Position numbers and translations under genes: made by a program. Positions 35,956-45,993 of a stretch of 64,000 nt of DNA are shown here, in pieces. Every line of letters starts with the position of its first letter. Position 1 is the first letter of the stretch. This DNA is from Bradyrhizobium aeschynomenes (GTDB lineage: Bacteria > Pseudomonadota > Alphaproteobacteria > Rhizobiales > Xanthobacteraceae): positions 372,001 to 436,000 of the forward strand of contig NZ_JABFDM010000006.1 in the NCBI RefSeq assembly GCF_013178945.1, given 5' to 3'. A model generated the notes under the pieces. The model worked only from the letters and a program-made list of their open reading frames with translations. It did no database searches and was not told where the DNA came from.

Positions 35956-38558
35956 GGAAGATATTCCAATGGCACGAAGAACCACTCCGATCGCGCGTCG
36001 GACGAGATCCAGCGCCAGTCGAATGCTTTGGGCGAAACTGTCGGTCTCACCTGTGCCTGATTGTTGCTGAAGATGATGTCCTGTCCGGGATTTTCGACGG
36101 CTTGATTGTTGCCGACCATCGAAAGCAGGAAGGCGCTGCGGCAGACACCCGACAGCACGCGATTCTGGAATTGGGCCGCAGTTTCCGTTGTGGTCATCGC
36201 TGTCGCCGTTCGGTCTCCCCGCCACCTCCGCAAGAACTCTTCCGGCGTTCCTTCAAGCATGGTCGATATTCGTTCCGCGGGCACACTGAAGATGCGCGCA
36301 TAGAACTCCTTCATCGTCTCGTTGGGTCGCCGATCTGAGAAGGTCACGGACTTGATGAGCTTTTCAATCGATTCTTCCACATAGCCGATCCGGTCGCTAT
36401 ATCTCAGATTCTCGCACAAGGCGGTCGCTCGCGACCGGATGTCGTTGAACTCGGGCCGCCGCACACCCAGCCAATAACGCAGATCGGGATCACGCCCACC
36501 GCTTTGGTACACGAACCCATTGCGTACTAACTGGATACGTCGGCCAAGCTCTGCCAACTTTTCCGGCGAGAACCCCATCTGCGTCAGAAAGTCACGTGCG
36601 AGCAGCGCCGGCGGAGCGCCACCTGACTGGAGCTTCGACATGTCGCCCGAAAGCGCCCCGGCCACCGCGTCGCGGACTGCGGCAGTGGCATCGATGTTCT
36701 GCAGGATCTGATCGCCGATTTTCTGTGCCAACGCATCGACTTCCGCCTGGACATTCATGTTGCTCGCCGCGGGAATGGTCTTGAAGACGCGCTCCCCCAA
36801 TGCACTACTGATTGCATCGGCATCCTCGCGAAACTTCTTGAAATAATCGTCCTGCGTTGCGGCACGGCCCCCGCCACCGAGCACCTGAAGGGCAACGAAT
36901 CGGGTCTTGCTTCCCGCAGCGCCGCTGGCCAGCGTACCTTGATTGACAGCCAAATTCCGAAAGCGATCGTCGATGTTCTTGATTGCCGCTGTCACGTGGT
37001 TAGCGGATCGCTCCTCTGTGACGTCGAAGCCGCCGTTGGTTCGGTGCGTGCCTAGCTTACGGTTGCCATGGTCTCCAATCCATATCACCAACCGCTGCGA
37101 TCCTTCAGACGTCCAGTTTGCCGTGGCGATAGCCCGCTCCAAGGCGGCGAAAGGCGCTTCCGGCTTGTCCTTATGGATGTCCTCAAAGCTGCCGGCAGAC
37201 TGCAGCCGGTCGAGGCCCGTCAAGTCGTTCGCTTGGCTGAACGGTATCGCATAGAAATCCAGGCCACCATTGACCTTCTCGTTGTAGTCACCATACAAAG
37301 CGATCGAATATCTCAGCTGCAGATCGCCTTTCGCCGCAACCTGATTGACCCGGGCACGAATGGCAGCCACGACGGCTTTGAAGTAGGGACCCATGCTTTC
37401 AGTCGCATCGACGACAAACAGCACGTCAATGTTACTGGCCCTTTTGACCGTCAGACCCAAACGGGCAACTTCCTGCTTGACCTGAGGTTCAGGTATACAA
37501 CCCTGGTTACCTTCGATGCAGGCTTGTCCGCTGAAGACGACCTCGTAGACGTAGGATGGGGGGTCGGCGCCGGGCCGCGGCGGGATCGTGGCACCATACG
37601 GCGTTCCCCTGATGACGGGAAAGCGAATGACGTTGACATCCTTCGGTTCCTGGAATGCGCCTTCGGGCTGAAACGCCAGAGGGTCAAGTACTGCACCGCG
37701 GTCAGCGAAAGGTGTACCGATCCGTGCTGAGGGCTCGGTCTTGTGGATCTTGATGCCCTGTTTGCCTCGTCCGTAATAGACCGCGAGGGCCGACGGCCAT
37801 ATCTCGACGTCCTTGCCCAGCACCCATCCATTCGTGCGCGTCACGACGCTCCCTCTGACCTGACTGGCCGATCCGACACGCAGGAAACAGCCTTCCTCAT
37901 TGAAGATCCGGCAGCGGTTGCCGTTGGCCCGGCGCACTTCGAACACGGAGAGGACTTCAAAATAGCCGAGGCTGCCGCGGCGTTCTGCTTCTGACGGCTC
38001 GGGTCCGTCAAATGGCGCCTGGAATAGCGGCGCGCGCTGCCCGTAGCCGGTGTTGCGATCGAGCCTGTTCTTGACGATGATACGTGCTCTCAGTTCGTTC
38101 GGAAGCTTTCGGCGATCCAGTTCCGCGTTAAAGCCGGGGACCTGGATCAACAAGAGCGGCTCGGAGCTCTGTTGGATTTCCCTGGCGTTCAACCAGCCGC
38201 AAATGCGATCGCGCGAGCGCCGGACGAGCGCCGGGCCGTCCTGTCCGAGGACGGTCCCGAGCAGAACCTCGACATCGTCGTCATACCCCAGCGGGGTGGT
38301 TTGCACCTTCGGATCTGCCAGCGCAGGAGAGCGGTAGAGAGGAATGTTCGCGCGCGCTGGACTGCCGATGCGCTTCTGCAAGTCGACGGCCGAACCGCTT
38401 GCTAGCGCAGGATTGAGCCGTTCGAGCGTGGCCTGGTCTGGACACGCCCCGGCTTCATTGACCGGCGGTCGCTCTTGCGCTTGCGCAGACGGCAACAGAC
38501 GTGTGGTCAGAACCAATGCTGAAAACAAACCGACAAGTAGATGTGTTCTTACGATCAT
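35952..38558 (-). CDS. Large secreted vWA domain protein
   Basis: The ATG at 38558 gives about 868 residues; a GTG two codons earlier is possible. A signal peptide ends at SAQAQ. Residues about 30-330 are beta-rich with SH3-like character (IPLYRSPALADP, GWLNAREIQ, TNGWVLGKDVEIW). A vWA domain starts near residue 378 with VLFVVDATESMGPYF, a DxTxS-type metal site. A helical C-terminal half follows. Its stop overlaps the ABC transporter start (ATGA), so production of the two is linked. The set resembles a periplasmic adaptor working with a MacB-type pump; the role is inferred. Confidence 0.78.
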   Translation of the reverse strand: MIVRTHLLVGLFSALVLTTRLLPSAQAQERPPVNEAGACPDQATLERLNPALASGSAVDLQKRIGSPARANIPLYRSPALADPKVQTTPLGYDDDVEVLLGTVLGQDGPALVRRSRDRICGWLNAREIQQSSEPLLLIQVPGFNAELDRRKLPNELRARIIVKNRLDRNTGYGQRAPLFQAPFDGPEPSEAERRGSLGYFEVLSVFEVRRANGNRCRIFNEEGCFLRVGSASQVRGSVVTRTNGWVLGKDVEIWPSALAVYYGRGKQGIKIHKTEPSARIGTPFADRGAVLDPLAFQPEGAFQEPKDVNVIRFPVIRGTPYGATIPPRPGADPPSYVYEVVFSGQACIEGNQGCIPEPQVKQEVARLGLTVKRASNIDVLFVVDATESMGPYFKAVVAAIRARVNQVAAKGDLQLRYSIALYGDYNEKVNGGLDFYAIPFSQANDLTGLDRLQSAGSFEDIHKDKPEAPFAALERAIATANWTSEGSQRLVIWIGDHGNRKLGTHRTNGGFDVTEERSANHVTAAIKNIDDRFRNLAVNQGTLASGAAGSKTRFVALQVLGGGGRAATQDDYFKKFREDADAISSALGERVFKTIPAASNMNVQAEVDALAQKIGDQILQNIDATAAVRDAVAGALSGDMSKLQSGGAPPALLARDFLTQMGFSPEKLAELGRRIQLVRNGFVYQSGGRDPDLRYWLGVRRPEFNDIRSRATALCENLRYSDRIGYVEESIEKLIKSVTFSDRRPNETMKEFYARIFSVPAERISTMLEGTPEEFLRRWRGDRTATAMTTTETAAQFQNRVLSGVCRSAFLLSMVGNNQAVENPGQDIIFSNNQAQVRPTVSPKAFDWRWISSDARSEWFFVPLEYLP

Positions 38559-38585
38559 GACCACTTTGCGAGCCCGCTCCCCGTT

Positions 38586-41500
38586 TCAATTGCTCTGCTG
38601 AGCCACCCACGTCCCTACCTTCGCGAATGCGGCTTCAAGCACCGTCGCCGGATCGCGATCCAGCAGATCGGGAAACGGAACGAACAGAACCGTCGACTGA
38701 TTGACGCCTCCGCACGAATAAGCCTTGGTTCTCGTTGCGAGGATTTCCTCTCGTGTGCCGGGCCCGAGATCGTTCTGAATGCGCAGCGACGACACATGGG
38801 CAAAGATGATACCGAAGACGATCGGCTTCCCCGACATCCGCGCGACACCTTCTGTCATCTCCTTCCATTCGGGGCATGATCGTGAGGTCGGGCTGCCAGC
38901 ACCGACATAGATCGCGACCGACGAGCGCTCGTCGGACAGGTCGAACAGCTTGGAGTAGCGCTGGATCATTCTTCCGACGGCCTCGAATGTCGGAGCAGAT
39001 GCCGTGCTGGCCGTATCGATAAACGCCGAATATCGCCGATCACCCTCCCGATCCAGCCTGACCGATTGAGAGGCGGGCTTGGGGTTGCGGAACTGCCCGG
39101 TGATCACTGCGGATTCGGGAAATCCGTACGTCAGGGGCTCCACCGAACTCATCGCTGCCAGATCATAGCCCACAGCCATGTTCATGGCGCTGCTACTGGG
39201 AAAATATTGGTCGCGCGCCTTGTCCAAAAACGTCGTGAGATGACGAAAGATCTGGTCCTTCGTGTCCTCGACGAGATTTGCGCTGCCTGCCGTAACCCCA
39301 ATATCCTGAGGCGCGTACAGACCGAGCAGCCACCGCCCGCGCATTCTTATCGGCACTTTTTTCGTTAGGACCCCGATCTCACCTAAGCTTGGTACGATTT
39401 CAGGAACAAGGCTCCAGCCCTCCGTCGGATTGAAAGGAACAAGGTCGCTACGCGACGGAGCGCAATTGGCGGCACCACTAAACGGACGTACAACGAACTG
39501 AAGTCCTGACTCTACGTTGAGCTTTGCACTTTGCAGGACTGAAGACCGGAGGACGCGCTTGCCGCCAAGAGTCGTCGAAAGGAGAGGAATGCCTTCCTGC
39601 ATTCCACCAGGAGATACGAGAAGAAATTCGCACTCGTTATTCGACGTATCTGGCCGGTCAAGATAAATCCTTGCAAACGGCTCGATCTGAATGACCCAGC
39701 TATCAAATCTGTAGGCATCTTCGATCTTTGCAATCTTCTCATTTACCTGGTCACGAGCATTTATCCGCTGCCTGTCGACAAGTGAGCTAGCCGTCTCCGC
39801 CGTCGTCCGCACCTGAGCGGACACAAACCGCACTCCCGCAAGAGGCGGCTCAAACACCAACTCTCCAGCCGAGCCGGTTATGTCGCCCGACCAGGCGACG
39901 ACCCCGTCTTTCGATTTCGTTAATTCTGGCCTATCGCTCTTGCTTGCCAGCTTTGTATCGCCCAAGATGACAAACGCCTTGCTCTTGCGAACGAGCTCTA
40001 ACAACCGTTGCGCCGATCGTTGCGGATCCTGCCCCCCTGAAGCATCTGGCCTGATCACGAAATGGGCCATGATAGCGGATTGCACTGCCACGCTTTGAGC
40101 CGCGACAGGCGATTGGCTCGATGCTACGGAGGGGTTCGTAGCGACCAACTCTCCATCAATGGGAGCATCAACATCGTCAGCCTGCTCGAGAGCATACCTA
40201 CTATCTGACCGTTTGACCAGCTTCATGCCTCTTTTTTGCGGCATGCTCGGCGTAATGATGCTTGGCGCTTGGTCATTCTTCTGACTCGGAAGAATATTGA
40301 CACGAAGTATCGCGGCGTCCGGCAGATAAAGACGATAGAGCCGCGACCGACCAACCACGGACAATTCTGGCAGGTACTTATCGTCAACGCCCAGGCGTTG
40401 AAAGAGTTTAGACCATCCTCCTGCGCTTGCTATAATTGCACCGCTCGCAAATTGAAGCCGCTCGCTTAGGCCAATCGCGCTCGCATCGAGATACCACGTT
40501 CGCAGTGTCACCTTTGATGTACACACCCCCGAGCCACAATCGATGGGCTTACCCGCAATTCTAATTAAGTCCCTGGCCTCCGGCGTTATCGATAACCTAC
40601 TCGCGCGTGTCGCATCTCCTGATCGACCAACAATCTCTATGCCTAAAATATCCGTCGCGTTTACGGCGCCATCCACCGCGCTGATCAACAAGCGCTTTAG
40701 CTTTGGCTCATCGTAATCGGCGGGTACTCCATCGATCGAAATCTCGATATCTACTTGGCTTGGACGCGCGCCTGTCAGAGCTCCGCTTCTCACCGCCGCT
40801 GCGCTGCGTCTCTGTCCTAACTCTTGAACGCTGCTGCTCGATGGGGCTGATATAGTTGAGCCCCCAGCTGACTGACTGGTTGAGCCCGGAACGGCGTCAG
40901 AAACGCCGGGCGGCCGCGACTCACGAAGTCGGGGACTCATCTCCTGCGATCGAGCCGTTTGCTGAAGTATGCCAGATGGTGGCAATTGCCCGCCCGTTAA
41001 CTCAAGTAGCGAGGAGTTTCCGCTGCACCGCGAAGTACAAACAACCAGTGCCACGGGCGGAATGTTCCTCCTACGAATTGTTTCGGTATCTATTGAGAGC
41101 TTGATCCAAAAGGATTCCGCAGGATTACCATCGACTTCCACTGCATATTGATTTAATGAAATCGCACCTGAATAACTGCCGACCGTCGGAATCAGCTCCA
41201 GCTGAGGGGTTTGCGGGGAGGTGCTGCCGAGGACGAGAACAGGAATCACTGAATCCCGCTTTTCAGATTGATCATTGCTACATTTCATATCGATTCGTGT
41301 CGCGAGCGGATCATTCCACCAGCAGCTCCTGAGGATCATTGCGTTCAGCGGAACTCCTCCCAGTCCTTTGGCGACCTGAAAGTACTCCAACGTCCGCGAT
41401 AGCCTAGCGCTGAGGGGCTTGAACTGATTGCCTGACTTCAACACGCGCGGCGCTTCCTCCGCGGAAAGCTTTGCTGTCCTTAGATCGGCCAGGGTGGTGT

Positions 41501-41621
41501 TAGAGGACGTTTGTGCGAACGCGAGGTGCGCTGGTAAGAGAGACGTTCCCAGCATAATGAGGGCTGCCATCATAAGAATAGGCGATTTAATAAGAAGGGG
41601 ACGCTTCGATTTCGCTGCCAT
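38586..41621 (-). CDS. Large secreted protein of unknown function
   Basis: This 1011-residue protein from the ATG at 41621 has a clear signal peptide (LMMAALIMLGTSLLPAHLAFAQ). No catalytic motif is recognised. There are several Cys pairs, a Ser/Gln-rich linker near residues 225-280, and beta-type regions. The C-terminal 150 residues (SSVAIYVGAGSPTSRSCPEW onward) alternate strands and helices in a way that could be vWA- or Rossmann-like. It lies between the secreted vWA gene and a small lipoprotein gene, in one leftward unit. Base composition appears lower in GC than in the flanks. Confidence 0.6.
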   Translation of the reverse strand: MAAKSKRPLLIKSPILMMAALIMLGTSLLPAHLAFAQTSSNTTLADLRTAKLSAEEAPRVLKSGNQFKPLSARLSRTLEYFQVAKGLGGVPLNAMILRSCWWNDPLATRIDMKCSNDQSEKRDSVIPVLVLGSTSPQTPQLELIPTVGSYSGAISLNQYAVEVDGNPAESFWIKLSIDTETIRRRNIPPVALVVCTSRCSGNSSLLELTGGQLPPSGILQQTARSQEMSPRLRESRPPGVSDAVPGSTSQSAGGSTISAPSSSSVQELGQRRSAAAVRSGALTGARPSQVDIEISIDGVPADYDEPKLKRLLISAVDGAVNATDILGIEIVGRSGDATRASRLSITPEARDLIRIAGKPIDCGSGVCTSKVTLRTWYLDASAIGLSERLQFASGAIIASAGGWSKLFQRLGVDDKYLPELSVVGRSRLYRLYLPDAAILRVNILPSQKNDQAPSIITPSMPQKRGMKLVKRSDSRYALEQADDVDAPIDGELVATNPSVASSQSPVAAQSVAVQSAIMAHFVIRPDASGGQDPQRSAQRLLELVRKSKAFVILGDTKLASKSDRPELTKSKDGVVAWSGDITGSAGELVFEPPLAGVRFVSAQVRTTAETASSLVDRQRINARDQVNEKIAKIEDAYRFDSWVIQIEPFARIYLDRPDTSNNECEFLLVSPGGMQEGIPLLSTTLGGKRVLRSSVLQSAKLNVESGLQFVVRPFSGAANCAPSRSDLVPFNPTEGWSLVPEIVPSLGEIGVLTKKVPIRMRGRWLLGLYAPQDIGVTAGSANLVEDTKDQIFRHLTTFLDKARDQYFPSSSAMNMAVGYDLAAMSSVEPLTYGFPESAVITGQFRNPKPASQSVRLDREGDRRYSAFIDTASTASAPTFEAVGRMIQRYSKLFDLSDERSSVAIYVGAGSPTSRSCPEWKEMTEGVARMSGKPIVFGIIFAHVSSLRIQNDLGPGTREEILATRTKAYSCGGVNQSTVLFVPFPDLLDRDPATVLEAAFAKVGTWVAQQSN

Positions 41622-41639
41622 CAATTTCGCCTATATGCT

Positions 41640-42467
41640 CTAGCTTCGCCGAACCTTGAGAACGATCGTGCCGCCGTAGCCATCGACCTTGTTCGGATCG
41701 AGATGAACCGTGCCCTCGACGTCGCGCTCGCAACGGCTCAGCCCTCGCTCTTGCTCGACCCACACAGCGGCCGTGTTGCTCATTGGACGGATCTGATCGA
41801 GCAAGGCCGCACAATCTGCTTCCGGCGCCAGTCGCACACGCCCATTGACCGCATCGGCGCCCGCGAGCCAGCGGCTGAGACCGGACGGCTCTCCTCCAAT
41901 CACGATCGAGACCCCGTCGCCGCTCCCCGGTGGAGACACGAGAACGTAGTCGCTCCCCATCGCCTTGAAGCAAGCGTCCATATCGAGCGTTTCGAGTTGC
42001 ACTTGCGATTGAAGTCCACCACGGAGCGCCTCTTCGAGCGCCCCTCGGCGCTGGGCAGATACAATAATCGTATCGCGTTCACCGGGCGCACCGGACGTAC
42101 GCAGTCTCACCCCGCAGGCCTGCTGAGTCAGCACATCGAGATCGACCGAGGGTGTCGGCAATGGAGGTTGAGACGGAGCTGGCGTCGACGCTGCATTCGC
42201 GGACGTCGACGGGGTCGGCTGCGGCGCGATTGGCGGAAACTGCTGTACCTGGTTGGGGGCAGGCCCAGATGGTGGCCTGACCGGGGGAGGAACTCCCGAA
42301 TTCAACCTCTCCTTTGTCCGGCTCCTGTCGACCTCTGCCTGATCACACTGAGCCTTGATCTCCGGATCCGTCTCGCTTGAGCAGTCCGCACGCGCGATTG
42401 CGCATCCAGTGACAAGGCAAGCGACGGCCGCGAACAATCGAGTAATCTTCAGTGAATTCAGACACAT
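41640..42467 (-). CDS. Secreted, possibly lipoprotein, of unknown function
   Basis: The 275-residue protein has an N-terminal signal with a possible lipobox (LVTGC, Cys near residue 22). A Pro-rich linker spans about 58-108. The C-terminal domain (115-275) has four spaced cysteines and an alpha/beta pattern (ERDTIIVSAQRRGALEEALR, VDGYGGTIVLKVRRS). If lipidated, it would be a plausible client of the MacB-type pump. No family is recognised. The gap to the next gene is 18 bases. Confidence 0.55.
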   Translation of the reverse strand: MCLNSLKITRLFAAVACLVTGCAIARADCSSETDPEIKAQCDQAEVDRSRTKERLNSGVPPPVRPPSGPAPNQVQQFPPIAPQPTPSTSANAASTPAPSQPPLPTPSVDLDVLTQQACGVRLRTSGAPGERDTIIVSAQRRGALEEALRGGLQSQVQLETLDMDACFKAMGSDYVLVSPPGSGDGVSIVIGGEPSGLSRWLAGADAVNGRVRLAPEADCAALLDQIRPMSNTAAVWVEQERGLSRCERDVEGTVHLDPNKVDGYGGTIVLKVRRS

Positions 42468-42621
42468 CGCGGCAGGCCCCGCCGATCGCCTAGAAATATA
42501 TCATGCAGTTAATACTCAACCAGAATACAAATGCAGCGATAATGATTGCAAGCCCCTTAGGACGGCCCGCGCCGGAAGTAACAACGCACCGTCTGCGCCC
42601 TGAGCACATGATCCCGAAAAT

Positions 42622-43734
42622 CTATCGCCGGCCCCCATTTAAGCTGTCGTCAGACTTGTCCGGCTCGGTGACGCCGGACAGCGTCGGATTTGGTAGTTGC
42701 GGGGGCGGCGAAGAAGCCTCGGATGACGAAATGACCGGCGACGACGACGGCGATGGTGCCGCCTTTGCCGATAGAACATCCGCGTCGATGGCGAAGAAGC
42801 GCAGAGTACCGCGTCCGTTTTGATCCCAATTGGCGGCCCAGACGAAGCCCATCCCACCCACGACGCGATAGACCGGCAATCCCTGATGCGCGGAACGGCG
42901 GAAGTTACCCAGAAAATCGACCATCGAACCCAGGCGAACACTCAATCCGAGGGCCAGCTGCGCCGCGTCGTCCGCGCTCACTAGCTCGAGCTTCACCGTC
43001 CCCCAAGTCGCAATCATTCCCTGCAGCGGGCTCGCCTTTTGGGGCATGGGGATGAGGGTCGGCTGAGCGCCGTACTTCCTTGCGATCCTGGCAATATCCT
43101 CACTGGCTTCATTGGCAGCAAACCAGGCCGGCTCGAGGAAACGATTAACATATGACAACGTCCCGTCGCCGGAATGAAGCAGAGAGTAGGTGGAAACGAA
43201 GGATCCCCGCTGTATCTTTTCGGGTACCCGCCTTTGGCAGCGCGTGAGCTCGGTAAATTGCTGGCTCGGGCCGCATTGGTACTCCTTGTAAACAGCGCTC
43301 TCCTGGCTGATCTTTTCGCCGAGCACCAGATTGTCGACAGAATAGCCGGTCGTGACCACTTTCTCTCGGACCCGAGCCGGTCCCGGCTCTCGCAGATCCG
43401 GCGCCGGCAGTGGACCGGGCAATACCGGCTGCTGCTGAACATTTGCCCTTCGACAACCCGAGCGAATGTCACCGAGCCGAACATCGCCAGGCCCGATGTT
43501 TTGCTGAATGAGTGCCCCCAATGAGGAGCCGCGATCTCGAAGATTGCGGTCGATACAGGACACCTCATCAAGCGGCAGCTTTTTCCATTCAGCCTGAATG
43601 GCTTGGCCAATTGCCGCCTGCACCATCCCTCCGAAAATATTGATGATGTCGTTCGCGCTCTGCGCTTTAGCAATGTGACAGCTGCAGATCCCGCCAAATA
43701 GCGCACTGATGGCGGCTGCCCTCCGGATTTGCAT
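42622..43734 (-). CDS. Secreted protein with N-terminal Cys motif, unknown function
   Basis: The 370-residue product starts at 43734 and has a signal peptide ending near AKAQS. The segment AEWKKLPLDEVSCIDRNLRD, followed by LGALIQQNIGPGDVRLGDIR, looks like a compact helical module. I associate similar modules with secreted alphaproteobacterial proteins, some fused to enzymes, though this is from memory and unchecked. The middle has more cysteines (YQCGPSQ, TRCQRR). The C-terminus is a Ser/Pro-rich tail. No enzyme motif is visible. Confidence 0.55.
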   Translation of the reverse strand: MQIRRAAAISALFGGICSCHIAKAQSANDIINIFGGMVQAAIGQAIQAEWKKLPLDEVSCIDRNLRDRGSSLGALIQQNIGPGDVRLGDIRSGCRRANVQQQPVLPGPLPAPDLREPGPARVREKVVTTGYSVDNLVLGEKISQESAVYKEYQCGPSQQFTELTRCQRRVPEKIQRGSFVSTYSLLHSGDGTLSYVNRFLEPAWFAANEASEDIARIARKYGAQPTLIPMPQKASPLQGMIATWGTVKLELVSADDAAQLALGLSVRLGSMVDFLGNFRRSAHQGLPVYRVVGGMGFVWAANWDQNGRGTLRFFAIDADVLSAKAAPSPSSSPVISSSEASSPPPQLPNPTLSGVTEPDKSDDSLNGGRR

Positions 43735-44052
43735 CGCCCGCCTCTCCCCGGGTAATACTGCCTACACGCAACGGACCTGGGTCGGACTATATCAGACTGT
43801 CTTGCTTTGACTACGTCTGGAGCCCCACACGATCGCCTATCACTGATAGCTTCTCTTCTCTCCGGTCGCTCTGATCCGCTGCGCCACTTTAGCGCGGGAT
43901 GCCGGCTCCTGACCATGCTCGCCGCTGGAATAGAGAGCGCCAAGCCGGCATGAAGTACCAGCTCCGATCTGGCAAGACGGACACGACGACGAGTAAACTG
44001 ACCGATGCAGTCTCAAAGCCGAGACGTTGACCTGTCAAGAGTTCAAAATGGC
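43735..44052. other. Intergenic stretch without a gene
   Basis: I see no supportable gene in these 318 bases. It may contain a promoter for the six-gene leftward run starting at 43734. Confidence 0.45.
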
Positions 44053-44415
44053 CTATTCCAAGCCTTCGGACTTCATCTTCCGAATGGCCTGGACTTCCTC
44101 CGGTTTGAGATGAGTTCTCTTGAAGCCGATCCAACTTGGAATATTCACGGCGGTCCACTCCCACACCGCCTCGTCGTAAGAGTCAATCTCTCCAAGATGA
44201 CTGTCGTCGAAATACTTATTGAAATACAGGCGGGCGCGATGACGAAAGAGCGACTGATAGTCCCGGAAGTTATAGAGAACCCAACGTATTTCGTTCGAGT
44301 ATTCATCAAGCCAATAGATGGAATCGGTGTAAGCGGCGAATATGATCTCACTGTCTTCATTGAAGACGAGAGATCCTAGCAAGGCACGATCTGTCTCGTT
44401 GAAGAATTCCTTCAT
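44053..44415 (-). CDS. Small acidic cytosolic protein, unknown (immunity-like?)
   Basis: The 120-residue protein is rich in aromatic and acidic residues (AAYTDSIYWLDEYSNEIRWV, YFNKYFDDSHLGEID) and has no signal peptide. Its ATG overlaps the stop of the secreted protein gene upstream by four bases (ATGA). A small acidic cytosolic protein translated right after an exported one is the layout of toxin-immunity pairs, but no toxin domain is recognised. The region looks lower in GC than its surroundings. Confidence 0.55.
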   Translation of the reverse strand: MKEFFNETDRALLGSLVFNEDSEIIFAAYTDSIYWLDEYSNEIRWVLYNFRDYQSLFRHRARLYFNKYFDDSHLGEIDSYDEAVWEWTAVNIPSWIGFKRTHLKPEEVQAIRKMKSEGLE

Positions 44416-45170
44416 TCCAGGATGAATACCATGTCCTGTCTGCTGGTCCTAGCGCCGTACTCCGAAACCTGCTCTTCAACACGAATTTGTTTGACTTTTC
44501 TTCCAATGTCTTCGGCAACAGCCGTCCCAAACCTGCCGAGCTTCGTCTCTTGTGGCGGCTTGCCTGCTGCCAGATCATTGAGTGTCTCCTGTTCGATGAT
44601 GTTTCGCAGACGGATGGACTTGTCGGGCAGCGTTCCCGACTTCCGCAGCGCTTCTGAAGCGAACACCGATCCTGCACCTTTCTTGAGTTCTCGCGCGACG
44701 ATCTCCTCGATCTCGACCGCCTCGTTTCGCTTTCGGAAAAACATGTAGGTTCTGGGATCATCCGCAATGGCCGCGAGATCTGGTTCGTCCGGACTGCGCC
44801 CTTTTCTCAGTTGCAACCGCTCAGAAACCTCTACCCGCAATCTATCTCGTTCTACTTTCCATTCCTCGGCGGTCACCCGTGTTGTGTCCCGGGCAGACCG
44901 CGCCGAATTTGAGCTCGGCTCGTCCCCGATTGCATCACCAGGCAAAGGACGTCGGCGTTCAACTTCACTGCCGGGAGTCATCCTTTCAGGAGCCTGCCGC
45001 CTTCCGCCAGGCTCTCCGCCAGGCCTCTGTTCGTCATACCTGGCTGCGGGCCGTGGCGGCCTGGCATCGGCGACTCGAAACGACTCTACCGAGGCTTGGC
45101 TATTGGCATCCAGAGCGGTTAGCAGCAAGAGCGTGCGAGCCAAATGGCTCAGTACAGCTGACTTTCGCAT
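44412..45170 (-). CDS. Secreted charged protein, unknown
   Basis: A gaggagg ribosome site precedes the ATG at 45170. The 252-residue product has a weak signal peptide (LARTLLLLTALDANSQA), a disordered Pro/Arg-rich part to about residue 95, and a helical, highly charged C-terminal domain (VTAEEWKVERDRLRVEV to the end). It is translationally coupled to the 120-residue protein. It could be an exported effector with a partner, or simply an envelope component. Confidence 0.55.
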   Translation of the reverse strand: MRKSAVLSHLARTLLLLTALDANSQASVESFRVADARPPRPAARYDEQRPGGEPGGRRQAPERMTPGSEVERRRPLPGDAIGDEPSSNSARSARDTTRVTAEEWKVERDRLRVEVSERLQLRKGRSPDEPDLAAIADDPRTYMFFRKRNEAVEIEEIVARELKKGAGSVFASEALRKSGTLPDKSIRLRNIIEQETLNDLAAGKPPQETKLGRFGTAVAEDIGRKVKQIRVEEQVSEYGARTSRQDMVFILE

Positions 45171-45182
45171 GAGCGCCCCTCC

Positions 45183-45800
45183 TCAATCCGCCCAGTTCAT
45201 CCGCAATTCTGACTGCACGAGCTTGCAGGCCCTGCCGGACCCCATGCATCGCTCCAAGGGAATAACGAGTGTTTCCCTTTTTCGGCGTTGTCTCTCACCT
45301 TCGAAGAACGCCGGCGCAAGTCTTTCGACATGGCCGCGCACCTCCTCCTCAAGTTGGGTGAGGTCCGCCGAGCCAGACGTGCTTTCGGGCGTCAAGAGTG
45401 CGAAATCCACCAGATCGTGCCGCTGCAGATCCAGATCCAAGATGATCAAGCCAAACGGGTCATCCGGTATCGCCACTCGTCGGAACGTGCAGTCATACGA
45501 ATTCTGACAGAACGAGAATTGTTTATCTGCTTCACGTCTGATGAGACATTGGGGTTCGCTTTGGAAGCGAACGATGCAAATCGCCAAATCCGGAGGCGCG
45601 TTGGTATTTGGTAGCGGGATGAAGACCGACCCGCGGCCGCCACTAAGGCCAGGCAGTCCGTCCCACGGTTCGCCATTCACTTTGGTCTGATCGGCCACCA
45701 CCGTGATGTTGACGATTTGTCGGTCGGCCGCCAAGCACAAGGCCGATTGAACGCAGGTCAATATCCCGAAGAGTAAGAGCCATTTCGACATATAATTCAT
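45183..45800 (-). CDS. Small secreted beta-rich (C2-like?) protein
   Basis: The chosen start is the ATG at 45800 (MNYMSKWLLLFG), giving 205 residues and a proper signal peptide ending near CLAADR; the frame extends 20 codons upstream with an unlikely sequence. The mature part begins with strands (QIVNITVVADQTKVNGEPWD) and has a DPFGLIILDLDLQRHDLVDF segment that recalls C2-type folds, with four cysteines. No enzymatic motif is seen. Confidence 0.55.
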   Translation of the reverse strand: MNYMSKWLLLFGILTCVQSALCLAADRQIVNITVVADQTKVNGEPWDGLPGLSGGRGSVFIPLPNTNAPPDLAICIVRFQSEPQCLIRREADKQFSFCQNSYDCTFRRVAIPDDPFGLIILDLDLQRHDLVDFALLTPESTSGSADLTQLEEEVRGHVERLAPAFFEGERQRRKRETLVIPLERCMGSGRACKLVQSELRMNWAD

Positions 45801-45993
45801 TTTCCACACTTCAAAGGGAACGGTGCCGTAAGCTTTTCTCGAAGCTTTACTCTTTCCCACTCAATTCGACTCTGACGAACACAAACTGCTTATCATCGGC
45901 TTGGGAAGACGTTTCGAGTCGGCGCCACCGACGGATGCAACAGATGGCATGTCAAAAGGTGACCAAGAGGGCTCGGTCGATCGACATCGGGCA

